A DNA stretch of 51,638 bases from a virus. Numbering within the stretch: the stretch's first letter is position 1; every line of letters begins with the position of its first letter. Below the pieces are notes generated by a model. The model saw only the letters and a program-made list of their open reading frames with translations. It did no database searches and was not told the origin of the DNA. The DNA lies in IMG/VR virus record IMGVR_UViG_3300042691_017774, positions 1-51,638 of that record; one strand, given 5' to 3'. The translations under genes and the position numbers were made by a program. Below are positions 25,844 through 34,928 of the stretch, piece after piece.

Positions 25844-26622
25844 GGATAAATTTCTTTTATAATTTTTGCAAAATCAATTGATTTTTGATCATCCAATACT
25901 TCTTGTAGAGAATAGTTTGCAACTTGTCTTATTTTGCTTAATTCTTCAGTTTCTGTATGTAAATTATTTGAAACAGAATAATTATGAACTCTGTGATAGA
26001 AAACAGAATTGTTATCTTTTTGTCCTTTTAGTTTATGACAAAACAAATAATGCAAACCTTCATAGACTGGAGCAGACTTTTCTAAATAATTTAAAATTCC
26101 AGAACTTAAAAATTTATCTTTTGATAAAATTGTTGAATGAGAAAATGCATAAGATTGACCAATTTTTATTGTATCTTTGTTTAATATATTTCTTGTTGCC
26201 AAGTCTCCTGAAAGGATATGATTATTTTCATTAATCACTTTGACAGAACTCCAAGAAAGATCTAACTGATTATTATTCATTAAATCCAATTGACTTTGAA
26301 TTTTATTATTAGACCAAGCATCATCATAATGACAAAATGCTATGTATTTTGTGTCTACTTTTTCCCATTCTATAAATATTTTTTTCCATATAGATCCTTT
26401 TTTGAAAAAATAAAATGGATCATACCAACTTATATCATACTTTGTTGATGATAAATAATCTTTAATTTCATCAGATACATTATTATCACTTGCAAATATA
26501 ATTTTGTAGTTATATGCTGTATCTTGATTTTGCAAAGATTCAACACACCATTTCAAATATTGAAGAACTGGAGTTCCCGGACTTGATACTCCAAGAGGAA
26601 TCACTATTGCTAAATCAATCAT
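25840..26622 (-). CDS. Glycosyltransferase family 2
   Basis: From ATG 26622 (MIDLAIVIPLGVSSPGTP), whose bases overlap the stop of the glycosyltransferase gene upstream. IAFCHYDDAWSNNKIQSQ carries the acidic metal-binding pair expected of GT2 enzymes (HYDDAW), and SVKVINENNHI follows. 260 residues, one domain, no membrane segment. Donor and acceptor unknown. Confidence 0.75.
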   Translation of the reverse strand: MIDLAIVIPLGVSSPGTPVLQYLKWCVESLQNQDTAYNYKIIFASDNNVSDEIKDYLSSTKYDISWYDPFYFFKKGSIWKKIFIEWEKVDTKYIAFCHYDDAWSNNKIQSQLDLMNNNQLDLSWSSVKVINENNHILSGDLATRNILNKDTIKIGQSYAFSHSTILSKDKFLSSGILNYLEKSAPVYEGLHYLFCHKLKGQKDNNSVFYHRVHNYSVSNNLHTETEELSKIRQVANYSLQEVLDDQKSIDFAKIIKEIYP

Positions 26623-27377
26623 CGAAACATATCTTTCCAATTTTTCCCATATTTTTCACACATTACTATTTCCATTTCAATCCATGCTTCTTTATCAAGT
26701 GTTTGATATGACTCATCACCTACATTTTTAATGTAAGTATATTGACCATGATGGTTTATAACTACATCATCACACATGTATATTTCTTTTCCAATTTTAT
26801 GCAGACTGGTGTAAAAATCTTTACCAGAACCATAACATCTGCTGAGTCTTGGATCTTGACCACCGACTAAATTCCAGTCTGTTTTTCTAACCAATATTGG
26901 TGAAGTATCATCCATATTGATAACATCTGCATGATTTGGCATCACTCTTCTATATTTTTCTTTATTAAAAGGATTATGGACCGTGAATCTATCTCCAATC
27001 CAAACTGGAGTTGCTGCCTGATTTAATGCAGGATGTACTACTGCAATCTGTGGATTTGCTTCCATATATAAAACCATGTCGTAGAGAATATCCCCACTTT
27101 CTCTAAACGACATGTCATTATGCATGTAGAAAACATATTTTACATCAGGTTTTCTATTGAAATAGTGAGCAGCAAGTAAAATTGCGCCCATAGTTCTTCC
27201 ATTAACTATTGATTTAATTGTAGTGTATTTTGATGGAGGTGCTTTGTCAGAAGCATTATCAACAACACAAATTTCATAATTTGTTTTATCCAGATTTTTA
27301 ACTAACGCATCATAAACAAAATCCGTTTCTTCCGGAAGATTATAATTTAAAAGAGCAATTCCAACTTTTGGTGTCAT
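26619..27377 (-). CDS. Glycosyltransferase family 2
   Basis: A 252-residue GT-A protein: VGIALLNYNLPEET, CVVDNASDKAP, and FYMHNDMSF as the DxD-like site. The C-terminal half has ILVRKTDWNLVGGQDPR and GSGKDFYTSLHKIG, the acceptor-side ED-type motif position being GKDF. It overlaps the next gene by ATGA and lies 12 bases after the cupin gene. Confidence 0.8.
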   Translation of the reverse strand: MTPKVGIALLNYNLPEETDFVYDALVKNLDKTNYEICVVDNASDKAPPSKYTTIKSIVNGRTMGAILLAAHYFNRKPDVKYVFYMHNDMSFRESGDILYDMVLYMEANPQIAVVHPALNQAATPVWIGDRFTVHNPFNKEKYRRVMPNHADVINMDDTSPILVRKTDWNLVGGQDPRLSRCYGSGKDFYTSLHKIGKEIYMCDDVVINHHGQYTYIKNVGDESYQTLDKEAWIEMEIVMCEKYGKNWKDMFR

Positions 27378-27389
27378 AATATAAATCCT

Positions 27390-27704
27390 TTACTCTACAA
27401 TGTATTTATCTCCCACAACAGATGGAGTTTTAAATACAACTAAACAAGCATCTTCTATACATTCAAATTGATTACAGACATTTGGTTCTACAATAGCAAT
27501 ATCCCCTTGTCTAAAAATAGTATCCATCATTTTAACAACTCCACTCACAACCACAGTATATTCTGTTGCAATTTTATGGTAGTGATTAGATTCTATATCA
27601 CCTTTTTTGTAAAATTTTATACCAACTTCAATATCTTTACTTTTTATTAAAGATGGTTCAAAATCTCCAACTAACCATCCTTTGATAAATTTATCTAAAT
27701 TCAT
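27390..27704 (-). CDS. Small cupin protein
   Basis: A 104-residue cupin: NHYHKIATEYTVVVSGVV contains His-x-His...Glu of motif 1 and GDIAIVEPNVCNQFECI the second half, where the usual motif 2 His is not evident (N-Q-F). It could be a sugar-phosphate isomerase or a binding protein. It lies directly after the nucleotidyltransferase gene in the same transcript. Confidence 0.65.
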   Translation of the reverse strand: MNLDKFIKGWLVGDFEPSLIKSKDIEVGIKFYKKGDIESNHYHKIATEYTVVVSGVVKMMDTIFRQGDIAIVEPNVCNQFECIEDACLVVFKTPSVVGDKYIVE

Positions 27705-27717
27705 ATTGTAATATTAT

Positions 27718-28431
27718 TTATTTTCGTTTTAAATAAGTATTAAGATCTTCTGGAGTTCCAATTCCATGCATTTCATCTACATAAAATGGTATTAATGTTT
27801 TTCCATCTGCAATATATTCATTATAAACAGGCGCAACATAGAATTCATTATTCACTCTAATATTTTTACTAATCATTTGTTCTGTATATTTCACATAATC
27901 AGAACCTTTTTTATACCAATAAATTCCACAAGTAGCAATATTTGATATAGGATTTTTTTCCTGTAATTCAGTTATAATGCCTCTAGAATTTACTTTGACA
28001 AATGACCATTTTGGATGAAGTGCATTAAATGTAAAAATAATGCCATCTGCTGAGGTTAAAGATTTCATCAGTTTAAAATTTTCGGAAGAATATTTAATAA
28101 CCTGATCAGAATTTGCAATCAATAATTCTTCATCATTATCAATTAAATGTTTTGCAAGTAAAGTAGTACATGCTGCACCTTCAGTTAATGCATCAACTTC
28201 AACTATTTCAAATTTTCCATTTGTAATTCTATCTAGAGTTGTTTTTAAACCACTATACTTTTGAAGATGTTCTTTTCTAACCAAAAAAATATATGTTGCA
28301 TCAAAATCTAAATTTTCCACAACAACTTGAATCATTGGTTTTCCTTCAACATCAATTAGAGGTTTTGGAAATGTATATCCCTCTTTAGCAAATCGACTTC
28401 CTTCACCCGCCATTGGTATCAAAATTTTCAT
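27718..28431 (-). CDS. Sugar-phosphate nucleotidyltransferase
   Basis: A 237-residue protein beginning MKILIPMAGEGSRFAKEGYTFPKPLID: the GxGxR and PKPL motifs bind NTP and sugar phosphate. ANSDQVI near residue 118 is the metal-site Asp. It resembles RfbA, HddC and related enzymes that make NDP-sugars. The nucleotide and sugar cannot be read from sequence. Start and stop positions touch the neighbouring genes. Confidence 0.85.
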   Translation of the reverse strand: MKILIPMAGEGSRFAKEGYTFPKPLIDVEGKPMIQVVVENLDFDATYIFLVRKEHLQKYSGLKTTLDRITNGKFEIVEVDALTEGAACTTLLAKHLIDNDEELLIANSDQVIKYSSENFKLMKSLTSADGIIFTFNALHPKWSFVKVNSRGIITELQEKNPISNIATCGIYWYKKGSDYVKYTEQMISKNIRVNNEFYVAPVYNEYIADGKTLIPFYVDEMHGIGTPEDLNTYLKRK

Positions 28432-28991
28432 TATGGTTTCCTGTACGAACTATGAACATAAACATCATCTTGACGATTGATGCAACCAATTAAATTATAT
28501 CCAAGATCCTGAAGATACTTTCTACTTTCTTGTGCTCTTCTCTGACCACCTTCCCGATACTCATCAACTTCAAATGTAATTACATTAAAGACATATTCTT
28601 TAAATGGTATTTTATATAAACACTCTAATGTTAGATCTGGTGGTTCAAGATCTAAAGAAAGATAATCAATAGTTTGTGGCATATTATTTTCTTTAAATAT
28701 CTTAGAATAATCAAGACTCAATGCATCGTGAACTATGTGTTTAGTTTGAGGACGATGTGATTTCCAAGTTTGTCCCTCGGCATCTACAATATCTTCTATG
28801 TCAACAGCGATCCCTCTCCAATTAAAGGTTGCTTCAAATAAAAAAGTATTGCTTATTCCAATTGGACGCGCACATCCTATATCAACAAAAGTGCCATCAT
28901 ACTTGACACCTAACATATCCAATACTGCTCTATCTTGACCAATTTCTGATTTAAAGTTTAAGTAACGAATATATTGATCTAATTTTTGCAT
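28431..28991 (-). CDS. FkbM-like methyltransferase
   Basis: A 186-residue SAM-dependent enzyme: TFVDIGCARPIGISNTFLFE (SAM loop), GIAVDIEDIV, and YLSLDLEPPDLTLECL, the FkbM pattern LSLDxEG-like. FkbM enzymes usually O-methylate sugars. The LEPPDLTL stretch differs from the classic DVEGxE form, so it may have a different acceptor. One base overlap with the nucleotidyltransferase. Confidence 0.75.
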   Translation of the reverse strand: MQKLDQYIRYLNFKSEIGQDRAVLDMLGVKYDGTFVDIGCARPIGISNTFLFEATFNWRGIAVDIEDIVDAEGQTWKSHRPQTKHIVHDALSLDYSKIFKENNMPQTIDYLSLDLEPPDLTLECLYKIPFKEYVFNVITFEVDEYREGGQRRAQESRKYLQDLGYNLIGCINRQDDVYVHSSYRKP

Positions 28992-28992
28992 A

Positions 28993-29601
28993 TTAATTAT
29001 TTTCCAATTCTTTCTTTATACTATGTATATTCACCTCATGTGTATCGTTAACCACGAACAAATGTCCAGCTAACGATGCAGTTGCTGCTTGAATTCCTTT
29101 TTCTGAATCTTCTACACACATAACATTCTGTGGATCTATCTCTAGTTTTCGTATTGCAAGATTGTAACAATCTGGATATGGTTTATTCTTTTTTACATCT
29201 TCGTTGGTTATGATTATATCCATATATTTAAATTGGCCAGTAGATTTTAGCATGTGTTCTGTTGTTTCTCGTATAGAATTAGTAACACATCCAATTTTTA
29301 TATTTTTTGATTTAAGATATTGATGCATTTCTATTTTTTCTTGCATCAAACTTGCTTTGTTTGTAATTATATCAATTGTAAATTTTTGTTTTAAATCATT
29401 TATTTTTTTAGATTCAGAATCAGGAATACCCAACATAGATAATTTAACTTTTGTTGGAAGACCATTAAATTTTTCAATATGATCTACTCTAGATATTGAA
29501 TTATAACCAGAAGAAATCAATGCAGAGTTCAATGCTTCATAATGCCAATCACAAGCATCAACTAAAACACCATCAAGATCAAAAAGTATACATGTTATCA
29601 T
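28993..29601 (-). CDS. HAD-family phosphatase/phosphomutase-like protein
   Basis: A 202-residue HAD protein with a cap domain: motif I LFDLDGVLVDACDWHYEAL (nucleophile D8), motif II CVTNSIRE, and the Lys motif KNKPYPDCYN, then CVEDSEKGIQAA (motif IV). This is the arrangement of beta-phosphoglucomutase-like sugar phosphatases. Its substrate would be a sugar phosphate made or used by neighbouring genes. Confidence 0.8.
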   Translation of the reverse strand: MITCILFDLDGVLVDACDWHYEALNSALISSGYNSISRVDHIEKFNGLPTKVKLSMLGIPDSESKKINDLKQKFTIDIITNKASLMQEKIEMHQYLKSKNIKIGCVTNSIRETTEHMLKSTGQFKYMDIIITNEDVKKNKPYPDCYNLAIRKLEIDPQNVMCVEDSEKGIQAATASLAGHLFVVNDTHEVNIHSIKKELENN

Positions 29602-29633
29602 TGAATCTTCACTTTTTCATTAAATAATCACTA

Positions 29634-30392
29634 TTATACTTTTTTCCAAAAAATAGCATTTGCTCCCGCTCCTGGAATTGCATAAGCATGTACTTTTATA
29701 TTATTTGCATTTATATAATCATGTACTGCCGCAGCACATCCCTTAAGTGCATAATCATCTATTATACAATAACCACCAATCTGCAATTTTGGATATAAAT
29801 GAACTAATGCATCCATTGTTGAAGAGTACATGTCACCGTCTAAACGAATTATACAAAATTTTTCATCAGAAGTTAACGTTGGTAATGTATCCTTAAACCA
29901 ACCCTTTAAAAAAATAACATTATCATCAAGACAATTATATTTTAAAAAATTATTTTTAACTTCTTCTAATGAAATTCTTAATGGATCACATGTATGATGA
30001 TTATCTCCTGCATCTTGCGGATATCGATCCATTTCAGGTTTAGGCAATCCTGCAAATGAATCTGCAACATAAACTTTTCTATTTTCACCTAAAGAATCAA
30101 ATAACTTTTTAGCATAAATACACGCACCTCCACCCCAAACACCAGTTTCAATGAAATTTCCAAAAATTTTATTTGCTACAACTTCATCTATTAAAAATTC
30201 AATATTATCTAAACATGTATGACCAATCATGGTTTCCGCATCATGTTTGGAAGGCCATTCAGATCTATTAATATAACGTGTATTTAATATTGATAAATTT
30301 TCTTCTGATGTAGTTTTACCTGTTAAATACTTTTCTTTTAATTCACCGGTAACATCGCCATTTAATAACTTTTTAATAATTGTTCTATTCAT
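29634..30392 (-). CDS. TylF/macrocin-type O-methyltransferase
   Basis: A 252-residue protein with the TylF signature: NFIETGVWGGGACIYAKKL (SAM loop), YVADSFAGLPKPE, and IIRLDGDMYSSTMDAL with metal-binding Asp residues, then CIIDDYALKGCAAAVHDY. TylF methylates a sugar hydroxyl on a macrolide; relatives in glycan clusters methylate surface sugars. A 32-base gap separates it from the HAD gene. Confidence 0.85.
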   Translation of the reverse strand: MNRTIIKKLLNGDVTGELKEKYLTGKTTSEENLSILNTRYINRSEWPSKHDAETMIGHTCLDNIEFLIDEVVANKIFGNFIETGVWGGGACIYAKKLFDSLGENRKVYVADSFAGLPKPEMDRYPQDAGDNHHTCDPLRISLEEVKNNFLKYNCLDDNVIFLKGWFKDTLPTLTSDEKFCIIRLDGDMYSSTMDALVHLYPKLQIGGYCIIDDYALKGCAAAVHDYINANNIKVHAYAIPGAGANAIFWKKV

Positions 30393-30413
30393 ATTATACC
30401 TCTATTAATTTAA

Positions 30414-31238
30414 TTATTTACCTCTAAACCCATCATTCATATACAACCATAAATATAATGCTTCTTTTGACACATCTGATGGAATTCCATCCATTAGCAT
30501 TTGCATCCAATTTTGCCCATATTTTTCAATAAATCCCTCATGCATATTTTTTCTAGCAAGTTGAATAAATTGATTACCATCCATTGTTTGTTTTGTTTTT
30601 TCTTTATTTTTATAAGAAGTAAACGGATCGTGAAAAATTCCAACTTTATCAGTTATATAAGTCCTATAACCATTCTTATGGAGTTGATATGGCATGTCGT
30701 AATCGAGTCCCCACCCATAGAAAAATCTATTATCCAAAAAATCTTCACCACATTTATTCCATGCATCTGCTGATATCATGGGACAAATTATTTCAGAAAA
30801 ACTTTCTTTTCTTGTAGAATTTTCAGAACATTTACCAAGTCTAGTATGTGGTGGATATATGTTACTTTGATATGGATGAATTTGTCCACAATCTGGTAAT
30901 GATTTCATTTCGTTGTATAAGATGCTAACCATATCCTGATCATTTATAAATTTAGCATCATTTACAAACAGCATATAAGCACTATATTTTTCTTTTGTCT
31001 TATATTTTAATACTCTGTCAGCATGTGCCTTGAGATTATTAAATCCTCTGGTCATTCTACATCCATCAGATACCCACAGAGTAGCATATTTTGAACAATT
31101 ATCTAGTTGAGATCCTGTTTCTATTACATGCAAATCATAATTTACGCCCTTGGTTCTCGCAACTATGTCATCACAAAGAGAATTTGTAAGTTCAGGATAA
31201 TTATGACTCACAACCAATATGCAAATTTTATCACTCAT
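30414..31238 (-). CDS. Glycosyltransferase-like protein (GT2-related)
   Basis: A 274-residue protein: MSDKICILVVSHNYPELTNS opens like GT2, and LFVNDAKFINDQDM holds the DxD-like position. FFYGWGLDYDMPYQLHKNGY gives the acceptor-side acidic motif. The C-terminal KYGQNWMQML is like KYGKNWKDMF of the glycosyltransferase at 26619, suggesting a common origin. It overlaps the next gene's end. Confidence 0.7.
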   Translation of the reverse strand: MSDKICILVVSHNYPELTNSLCDDIVARTKGVNYDLHVIETGSQLDNCSKYATLWVSDGCRMTRGFNNLKAHADRVLKYKTKEKYSAYMLFVNDAKFINDQDMVSILYNEMKSLPDCGQIHPYQSNIYPPHTRLGKCSENSTRKESFSEIICPMISADAWNKCGEDFLDNRFFYGWGLDYDMPYQLHKNGYRTYITDKVGIFHDPFTSYKNKEKTKQTMDGNQFIQLARKNMHEGFIEKYGQNWMQMLMDGIPSDVSKEALYLWLYMNDGFRGK

Positions 31239-31917
31239 CGTATAATTTCCTACAGTATTCTATTTCTTTTTGCAAAACATCGTTTTGATTTTTCTGTGCT
31301 TGATCTTTATGCATTCTATTGCATATTAGTGGGTCTTGTATTATCATTGGATTGCCGTGTACTTTATATAATCTTTTATACATTTCACAGTCCAAAAGCA
31401 TCACAAGAGAATCATCAAAAAAGAATTTACCTCTCATCGTCAATACACTAGGAGAACTTATAGTATTTGCTCCAAGGTGAATTTTATCCTGATAATATGG
31501 AATCATTCTCTCATAAAAGTTATTCATAACTTGTGAGTGAACACATCCATTAAGCAACCAAAAATTTGAATCATCATCAAATGATTGTACTATTTTTGTA
31601 AGTGCTCTATGATCTACAAAATAATCATCAGCACACATTACCTTTATCAAAGATCCAGAACAATGATCAACCGCATTATTAAAATTTTTTCCCATACCCT
31701 TTAAATCGAAAGGAACATGATGTATATTCATGATTTTTGAGTAAATATTACATACTTCTTTAATGGAATCGTTTGAACTTTGATCACTAACTACAACTTC
31801 GTAGTTTTTGTAATCTTGTTCAATTATACTGTTTAAAAGGTAAGAAAGAAAATACCAACCATTTCCAGAATATTCATATGCTGGAATTGCTATTGAAATT
31901 TTAGGATTGTTGTTCAT
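31231..31917 (-). CDS. Glycosyltransferase family 2
   Basis: Start set at MNNNPKISIAIPAYEYSGNG (31917); the longer frame adds a hydrophobic stretch that overlaps the upstream gene and has no ribosome site. VVVSDQSSNDSIKEV and IKVMCADDYFVDHRAL supply the nucleotide and DDY-type metal sites of GT2. The first 17 bases lie inside the GT7-like gene. Confidence 0.8.
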   Translation of the reverse strand: MNNNPKISIAIPAYEYSGNGWYFLSYLLNSIIEQDYKNYEVVVSDQSSNDSIKEVCNIYSKIMNIHHVPFDLKGMGKNFNNAVDHCSGSLIKVMCADDYFVDHRALTKIVQSFDDDSNFWLLNGCVHSQVMNNFYERMIPYYQDKIHLGANTISSPSVLTMRGKFFFDDSLVMLLDCEMYKRLYKVHGNPMIIQDPLICNRMHKDQAQKNQNDVLQKEIEYCRKLYDE

Positions 31918-32590
31918 TTTTAAAATCCACAAAATAATGAATATAATCAATTTCTTTTTTAGAAATAACATTATAATTTAGACTGTTTAGTCCATTATTT
32001 TTTCCACTATTATATGCTGCATGGATACCAGAATGAAGAAGTCCGTAATAATAATTTCTATTCTTTTCTATATCTTTTGGATCTACATGATCGTATGTAT
32101 GAGGTAATGAAGTATATCTACCAAATCTTCTATCTATCTGTAAATTACATAAAGAGCATCTTCTGCGTAAATCATCATCCTCTGCACCGTATCCACAATA
32201 TATGTTTGAAAATCCATTAACTAATTTAAAATGTTCGTTTAAAAATAAATTAACACCGCCAAAACATCCTTCATATTCTAACATATAATTATTTTGTGAG
32301 CGGTATGCAGAAAGATGTGTTGGATTTTGTGGCACAGAATAATCAGAAGTTTCTGGTAGAAGATCGACATCGTGTGGAGATATGTAAGTACAATCATCTT
32401 TGACTAAATCAAATCCTATATTTATTAATGTTCCTCTATTAAATTTTTCTTGATTTGCTTGTTCGATAACGACTATTGAGAATGGACATTCTATATTAGA
32501 ACTTAAAAATTTATTCATATACGGAACAAATTCTTTAAGATGTTCTTCTCTGTTTCTATACGGCACAACAATTGCTAATTTATGATTCAT
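31901..32590 (-). CDS. Beta-1,4-galactosyltransferase-like protein (GT7 family)
   Basis: From ATG 32590, after GGAAAT. The order of motifs matches animal-type beta4GalT: VVPYRNREEHLKEF, FNRGTLINIGFD, ISPHDVDLLP (the DxD motif), CFGGVNLFLNEHFKLVNGFSN, then YGAEDDDLRRRC. Only the catalytic domain is present, without membrane anchor, about 229 residues. It would transfer galactose or a related sugar from a UDP donor onto a terminal sugar. Confidence 0.85.
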   Translation of the reverse strand: MNHKLAIVVPYRNREEHLKEFVPYMNKFLSSNIECPFSIVVIEQANQEKFNRGTLINIGFDLVKDDCTYISPHDVDLLPETSDYSVPQNPTHLSAYRSQNNYMLEYEGCFGGVNLFLNEHFKLVNGFSNIYCGYGAEDDDLRRRCSLCNLQIDRRFGRYTSLPHTYDHVDPKDIEKNRNYYYGLLHSGIHAAYNSGKNNGLNSLNYNVISKKEIDYIHYFVDFKNEQQS

Positions 32591-33251
32591 TTTTATTTCC
32601 AACTAAATTAAATTTAACTGCTTCTTCATTCATTCCCATTTCACGCAAAGATTTTTCTTTAGAAACTCCATCCGCAATACCCATTGTTATCATTGGTTGC
32701 ATTGTGTTTGGTATTGAAGTACCAGGCCATATTGCATAGTTTATTGGCAACATTCCTATTTTTAGTTTATTTACATACTCTGGTAAAACTTGAAACATCA
32801 GTATTTCATGATCAAAGACTTTACTTGTATTTGATCTTAAATTTTCTTCACACTTTAAAATCCAATAATTTAAAAATTCAATCACTATGTCTTTGTATGT
32901 AAAATAAATCGGAGATGCTTTTGGAAGTGTGACATTCACATTTGGTGGTATCCCCTGATAAGCAAAAGCAATATCACAATTATTTTCTATTTCATCAAAC
33001 ACTTTTAATTCAGCATGAATTAATGAATCTACATCCAACCAAACAAATGGTTTTTTCTTTTCAAGCAAAACATCTAATATAAACTTTGGTTTTGCCAAAC
33101 AGTTTAATCTATATTCTCCTCTGGATGGAAGTTCTCTCACATCATGTGGAATATTATTTTCGTTGCAGTTGATACGCAACCTACGCGAATGATCACTGTA
33201 GTAGGTTCTTCCATCAATGTCTGCATAAAATGATACAATCTCAGTTTTCAT
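32580..33251 (-). CDS. GT-A-like sugar transferase (223 aa), hypothetical
   Basis: Sequence MKTEIVSFYADIDGRTYYSDHS, then AKPKFILDVLLEKKKPFVWLDVDSL with a DxD in a typical GT-A setting, and VFDHEILMFQVLPE. The fold is probably that of nucleotide-sugar transferases, but the family is not certain. Overlaps both neighbours by about ten bases. Confidence 0.6.
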   Translation of the reverse strand: MKTEIVSFYADIDGRTYYSDHSRRLRINCNENNIPHDVRELPSRGEYRLNCLAKPKFILDVLLEKKKPFVWLDVDSLIHAELKVFDEIENNCDIAFAYQGIPPNVNVTLPKASPIYFTYKDIVIEFLNYWILKCEENLRSNTSKVFDHEILMFQVLPEYVNKLKIGMLPINYAIWPGTSIPNTMQPMITMGIADGVSKEKSLREMGMNEEAVKFNLVGNKNES

Positions 33252-34080
33252 TGATTAACTCAAACAATATATCGTCAGCATTCTTGAGTTCTTTAACACG
33301 ATTAAAGTTATCTCTTACTGCTTCTAGTTTACTTTCATATAACTCTTTTGTCAACATTTTTGGATCAAAATCTGGAGTCAATTCTATAATTCCATCTTTA
33401 TTGAAGATATCTCCAATATCAGGAGTTCCCCAGTATATTGGAATAGTTCCAGTTGCGAAACAATCTGTTAATTTTTCTGTATAATATGTTTCATACTTAT
33501 CATTCTCTATTGTGATGGAGAACATATAATCATTCAATGCCTCTGATTTGTCACCCCATGGTATTCCAGGACTTAATTTTTTAGATCCCAATACTCCACC
33601 ATACAAATCAACGCTGTCTTTAAATCTGCTTGCTGTTAGGTGTCTAAGTTGATGACCAAATGTTATTGTTTTTTCAGAAGCAATCAAAGAAACTATTTTT
33701 GATTTACTGAATATTTGTTGATTTTTAATCCAAGGAAGATTACTTCCAGCTGGACAATATTTGATATTTGGATACTTTCCAACCCACTGTTTATCAGAAA
33801 CAAAAACAAGATCATATGAATCTGATATGTTTTTTATGTTATCTTCCCATACAGAAATAGGAACATTCCATGAATGGAAAATAGCACGGGACTCGCAGAC
33901 CCATGCTATTTTCCTTTCCCCTAATTTTTTCTGATACATCATCCCAGGAATTATCTGAGAATCAATAAACACCTTTACTGGGTGATCTTTTATAATCCAA
34001 TTAAAATTTTTTGGTTTATAATTTGAACATGATGAATATTCTATCTCAAATGGAGCACCAATTGCTTGCATTTCCTTCAT
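33241..34080 (-). CDS. Fucosyltransferase-like protein (GT10 family)
   Basis: A 279-residue protein whose C-terminal half shows the GT10 signature: FSITIENDKYETYYTEKLTD, then FATGTIPIYWGTPDIGDIFN. This motif binds the GDP-sugar in alpha-1,3-fucosyltransferases. The N-terminal half (RKIAWVCESRAIFHSW, YDLVFVSDKQW) is the acceptor part. GGAGA lies about 11 bases before the ATG. GDP-fucose itself is probably from the host. Confidence 0.8.
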   Translation of the reverse strand: MKEMQAIGAPFEIEYSSCSNYKPKNFNWIIKDHPVKVFIDSQIIPGMMYQKKLGERKIAWVCESRAIFHSWNVPISVWEDNIKNISDSYDLVFVSDKQWVGKYPNIKYCPAGSNLPWIKNQQIFSKSKIVSLIASEKTITFGHQLRHLTASRFKDSVDLYGGVLGSKKLSPGIPWGDKSEALNDYMFSITIENDKYETYYTEKLTDCFATGTIPIYWGTPDIGDIFNKDGIIELTPDFDPKMLTKELYESKLEAVRDNFNRVKELKNADDILFELINEN

Positions 34081-34106
34081 AGTATAAAGTCTCCACTATA
34101 TGTATG

Positions 34107-34505
34107 TTACTTTCCTATGTGGTACTTAGGAACTAGAGTCCATTCTCGTTTATCTTTGAATGGAATTATCTTCAGTCTTGCAAGAGACAACTGTGGATCT
34201 TCGTACTTGGTTGGATCTATAGGAGTTATCAAACCCCATTCGGTTAGAAGTTTAACTATTGTATTTCTTCTTCCAAGATCATCAGTGGACATATCAGACT
34301 CCAAACCATCAAGGACAAACATTTCTTTAAAATGCATGATGGCATACCTACCTCTTTTGTGAAGTATGTGACATGACTGATATAACTTTTTTTCTGTCTT
34401 GGAGGAAACTCCAATTCGAGTTAAAGTTTCCTTAACTTTAAGAAAGTCTTCTTCTGAATTTAATTTTACTTCTACACCCAATCCCTCAAAAATATCTTCT
34501 GTCAT
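34107..34505 (-). CDS. regA: RegA translational repressor
   Basis: A 132-residue protein closely matching T4 RegA (122 residues): EEDFLKVKETLTRIG, KKLYQSCHILHKRGRYAIMHFKEM, TEWGLI and REWTLVPKYHIG. RegA binds start regions of early mRNAs and blocks their translation late in infection. In T4 it lies between gp62 and gp43; here gp62 is upstream but the polymerase is 30 kb away and sugar genes follow. An exact late octamer and GGGAG ribosome site precede it. Confidence 0.95.
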   Translation of the reverse strand: MTEDIFEGLGVEVKLNSEEDFLKVKETLTRIGVSSKTEKKLYQSCHILHKRGRYAIMHFKEMFVLDGLESDMSTDDLGRRNTIVKLLTEWGLITPIDPTKYEDPQLSLARLKIIPFKDKREWTLVPKYHIGK

Positions 34506-34530
34506 AATAAACTCCCATATTGACAGAAAA

Positions 34531-34538
34531 TATTTATA
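34531..34538 (-). promoter_or_regulatory. T4-type late promoter octamer before regA
   Basis: Exact TATAAATA on the minus strand, 25 bases before the regA ATG and with GGGAG between them. A late start at about 34525 would give a short normal leader. It lies within the end of the gp62 gene region and may also serve the sugar genes downstream of regA. Confidence 0.7.
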
Positions 34539-34541
34539 TTT

Positions 34542-34928
34542 TTACCTTTTTTGACCACCTTTTTGTACCAAATCGCGCAACTTATCCATGGGAAGCAAGT
34601 CAATTACCTCCTTTGCCCTTTGATCAGAGTACCCAAAAATCTCTTTTACTATTTCAAGATCTTTATTTTCTTCTGCCTTTACCCATTTCGAAAACCTCTT
34701 TCTCTTGGAAATAGAATGCAAATAATAATCATATTGCATCTTTTTGTCTAAAAAAGCAACTTGATTCATTCTGTTTGCATAAAAAATGGTATCTGGAAAA
34801 TAAGAAAAGCACTTGTTTATTACAAAAGGAACAAACTCCTTTTCCAATCTTGGATCTTTGGAAAGGAGGTTTTCCTTGGTTTGATTAATAGAGTTTAAAA
34901 ATTCAGAGAGCATATTACTTAAAGGCAC
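34542..34928 (-). CDS. 62: Clamp-loader small subunit gp62
   Basis: A 128-residue protein in the gp62 position next to gp44. KCFSYFPDTIFYANRMNQ and YYLHSISKRKRFSKWVKAEE resemble the conserved core of gp62 from T4-like phages, though T4 gp62 is about 187 residues, so the terminal parts are reduced. It pairs with gp44 to load the gp45 sliding clamp. Start overlaps gp44 stop. Confidence 0.8.
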   Translation of the reverse strand: MPLSNMLSEFLNSINQTKENLLSKDPRLEKEFVPFVINKCFSYFPDTIFYANRMNQVAFLDKKMQYDYYLHSISKRKRFSKWVKAEENKDLEIVKEIFGYSDQRAKEVIDLLPMDKLRDLVQKGGQKR

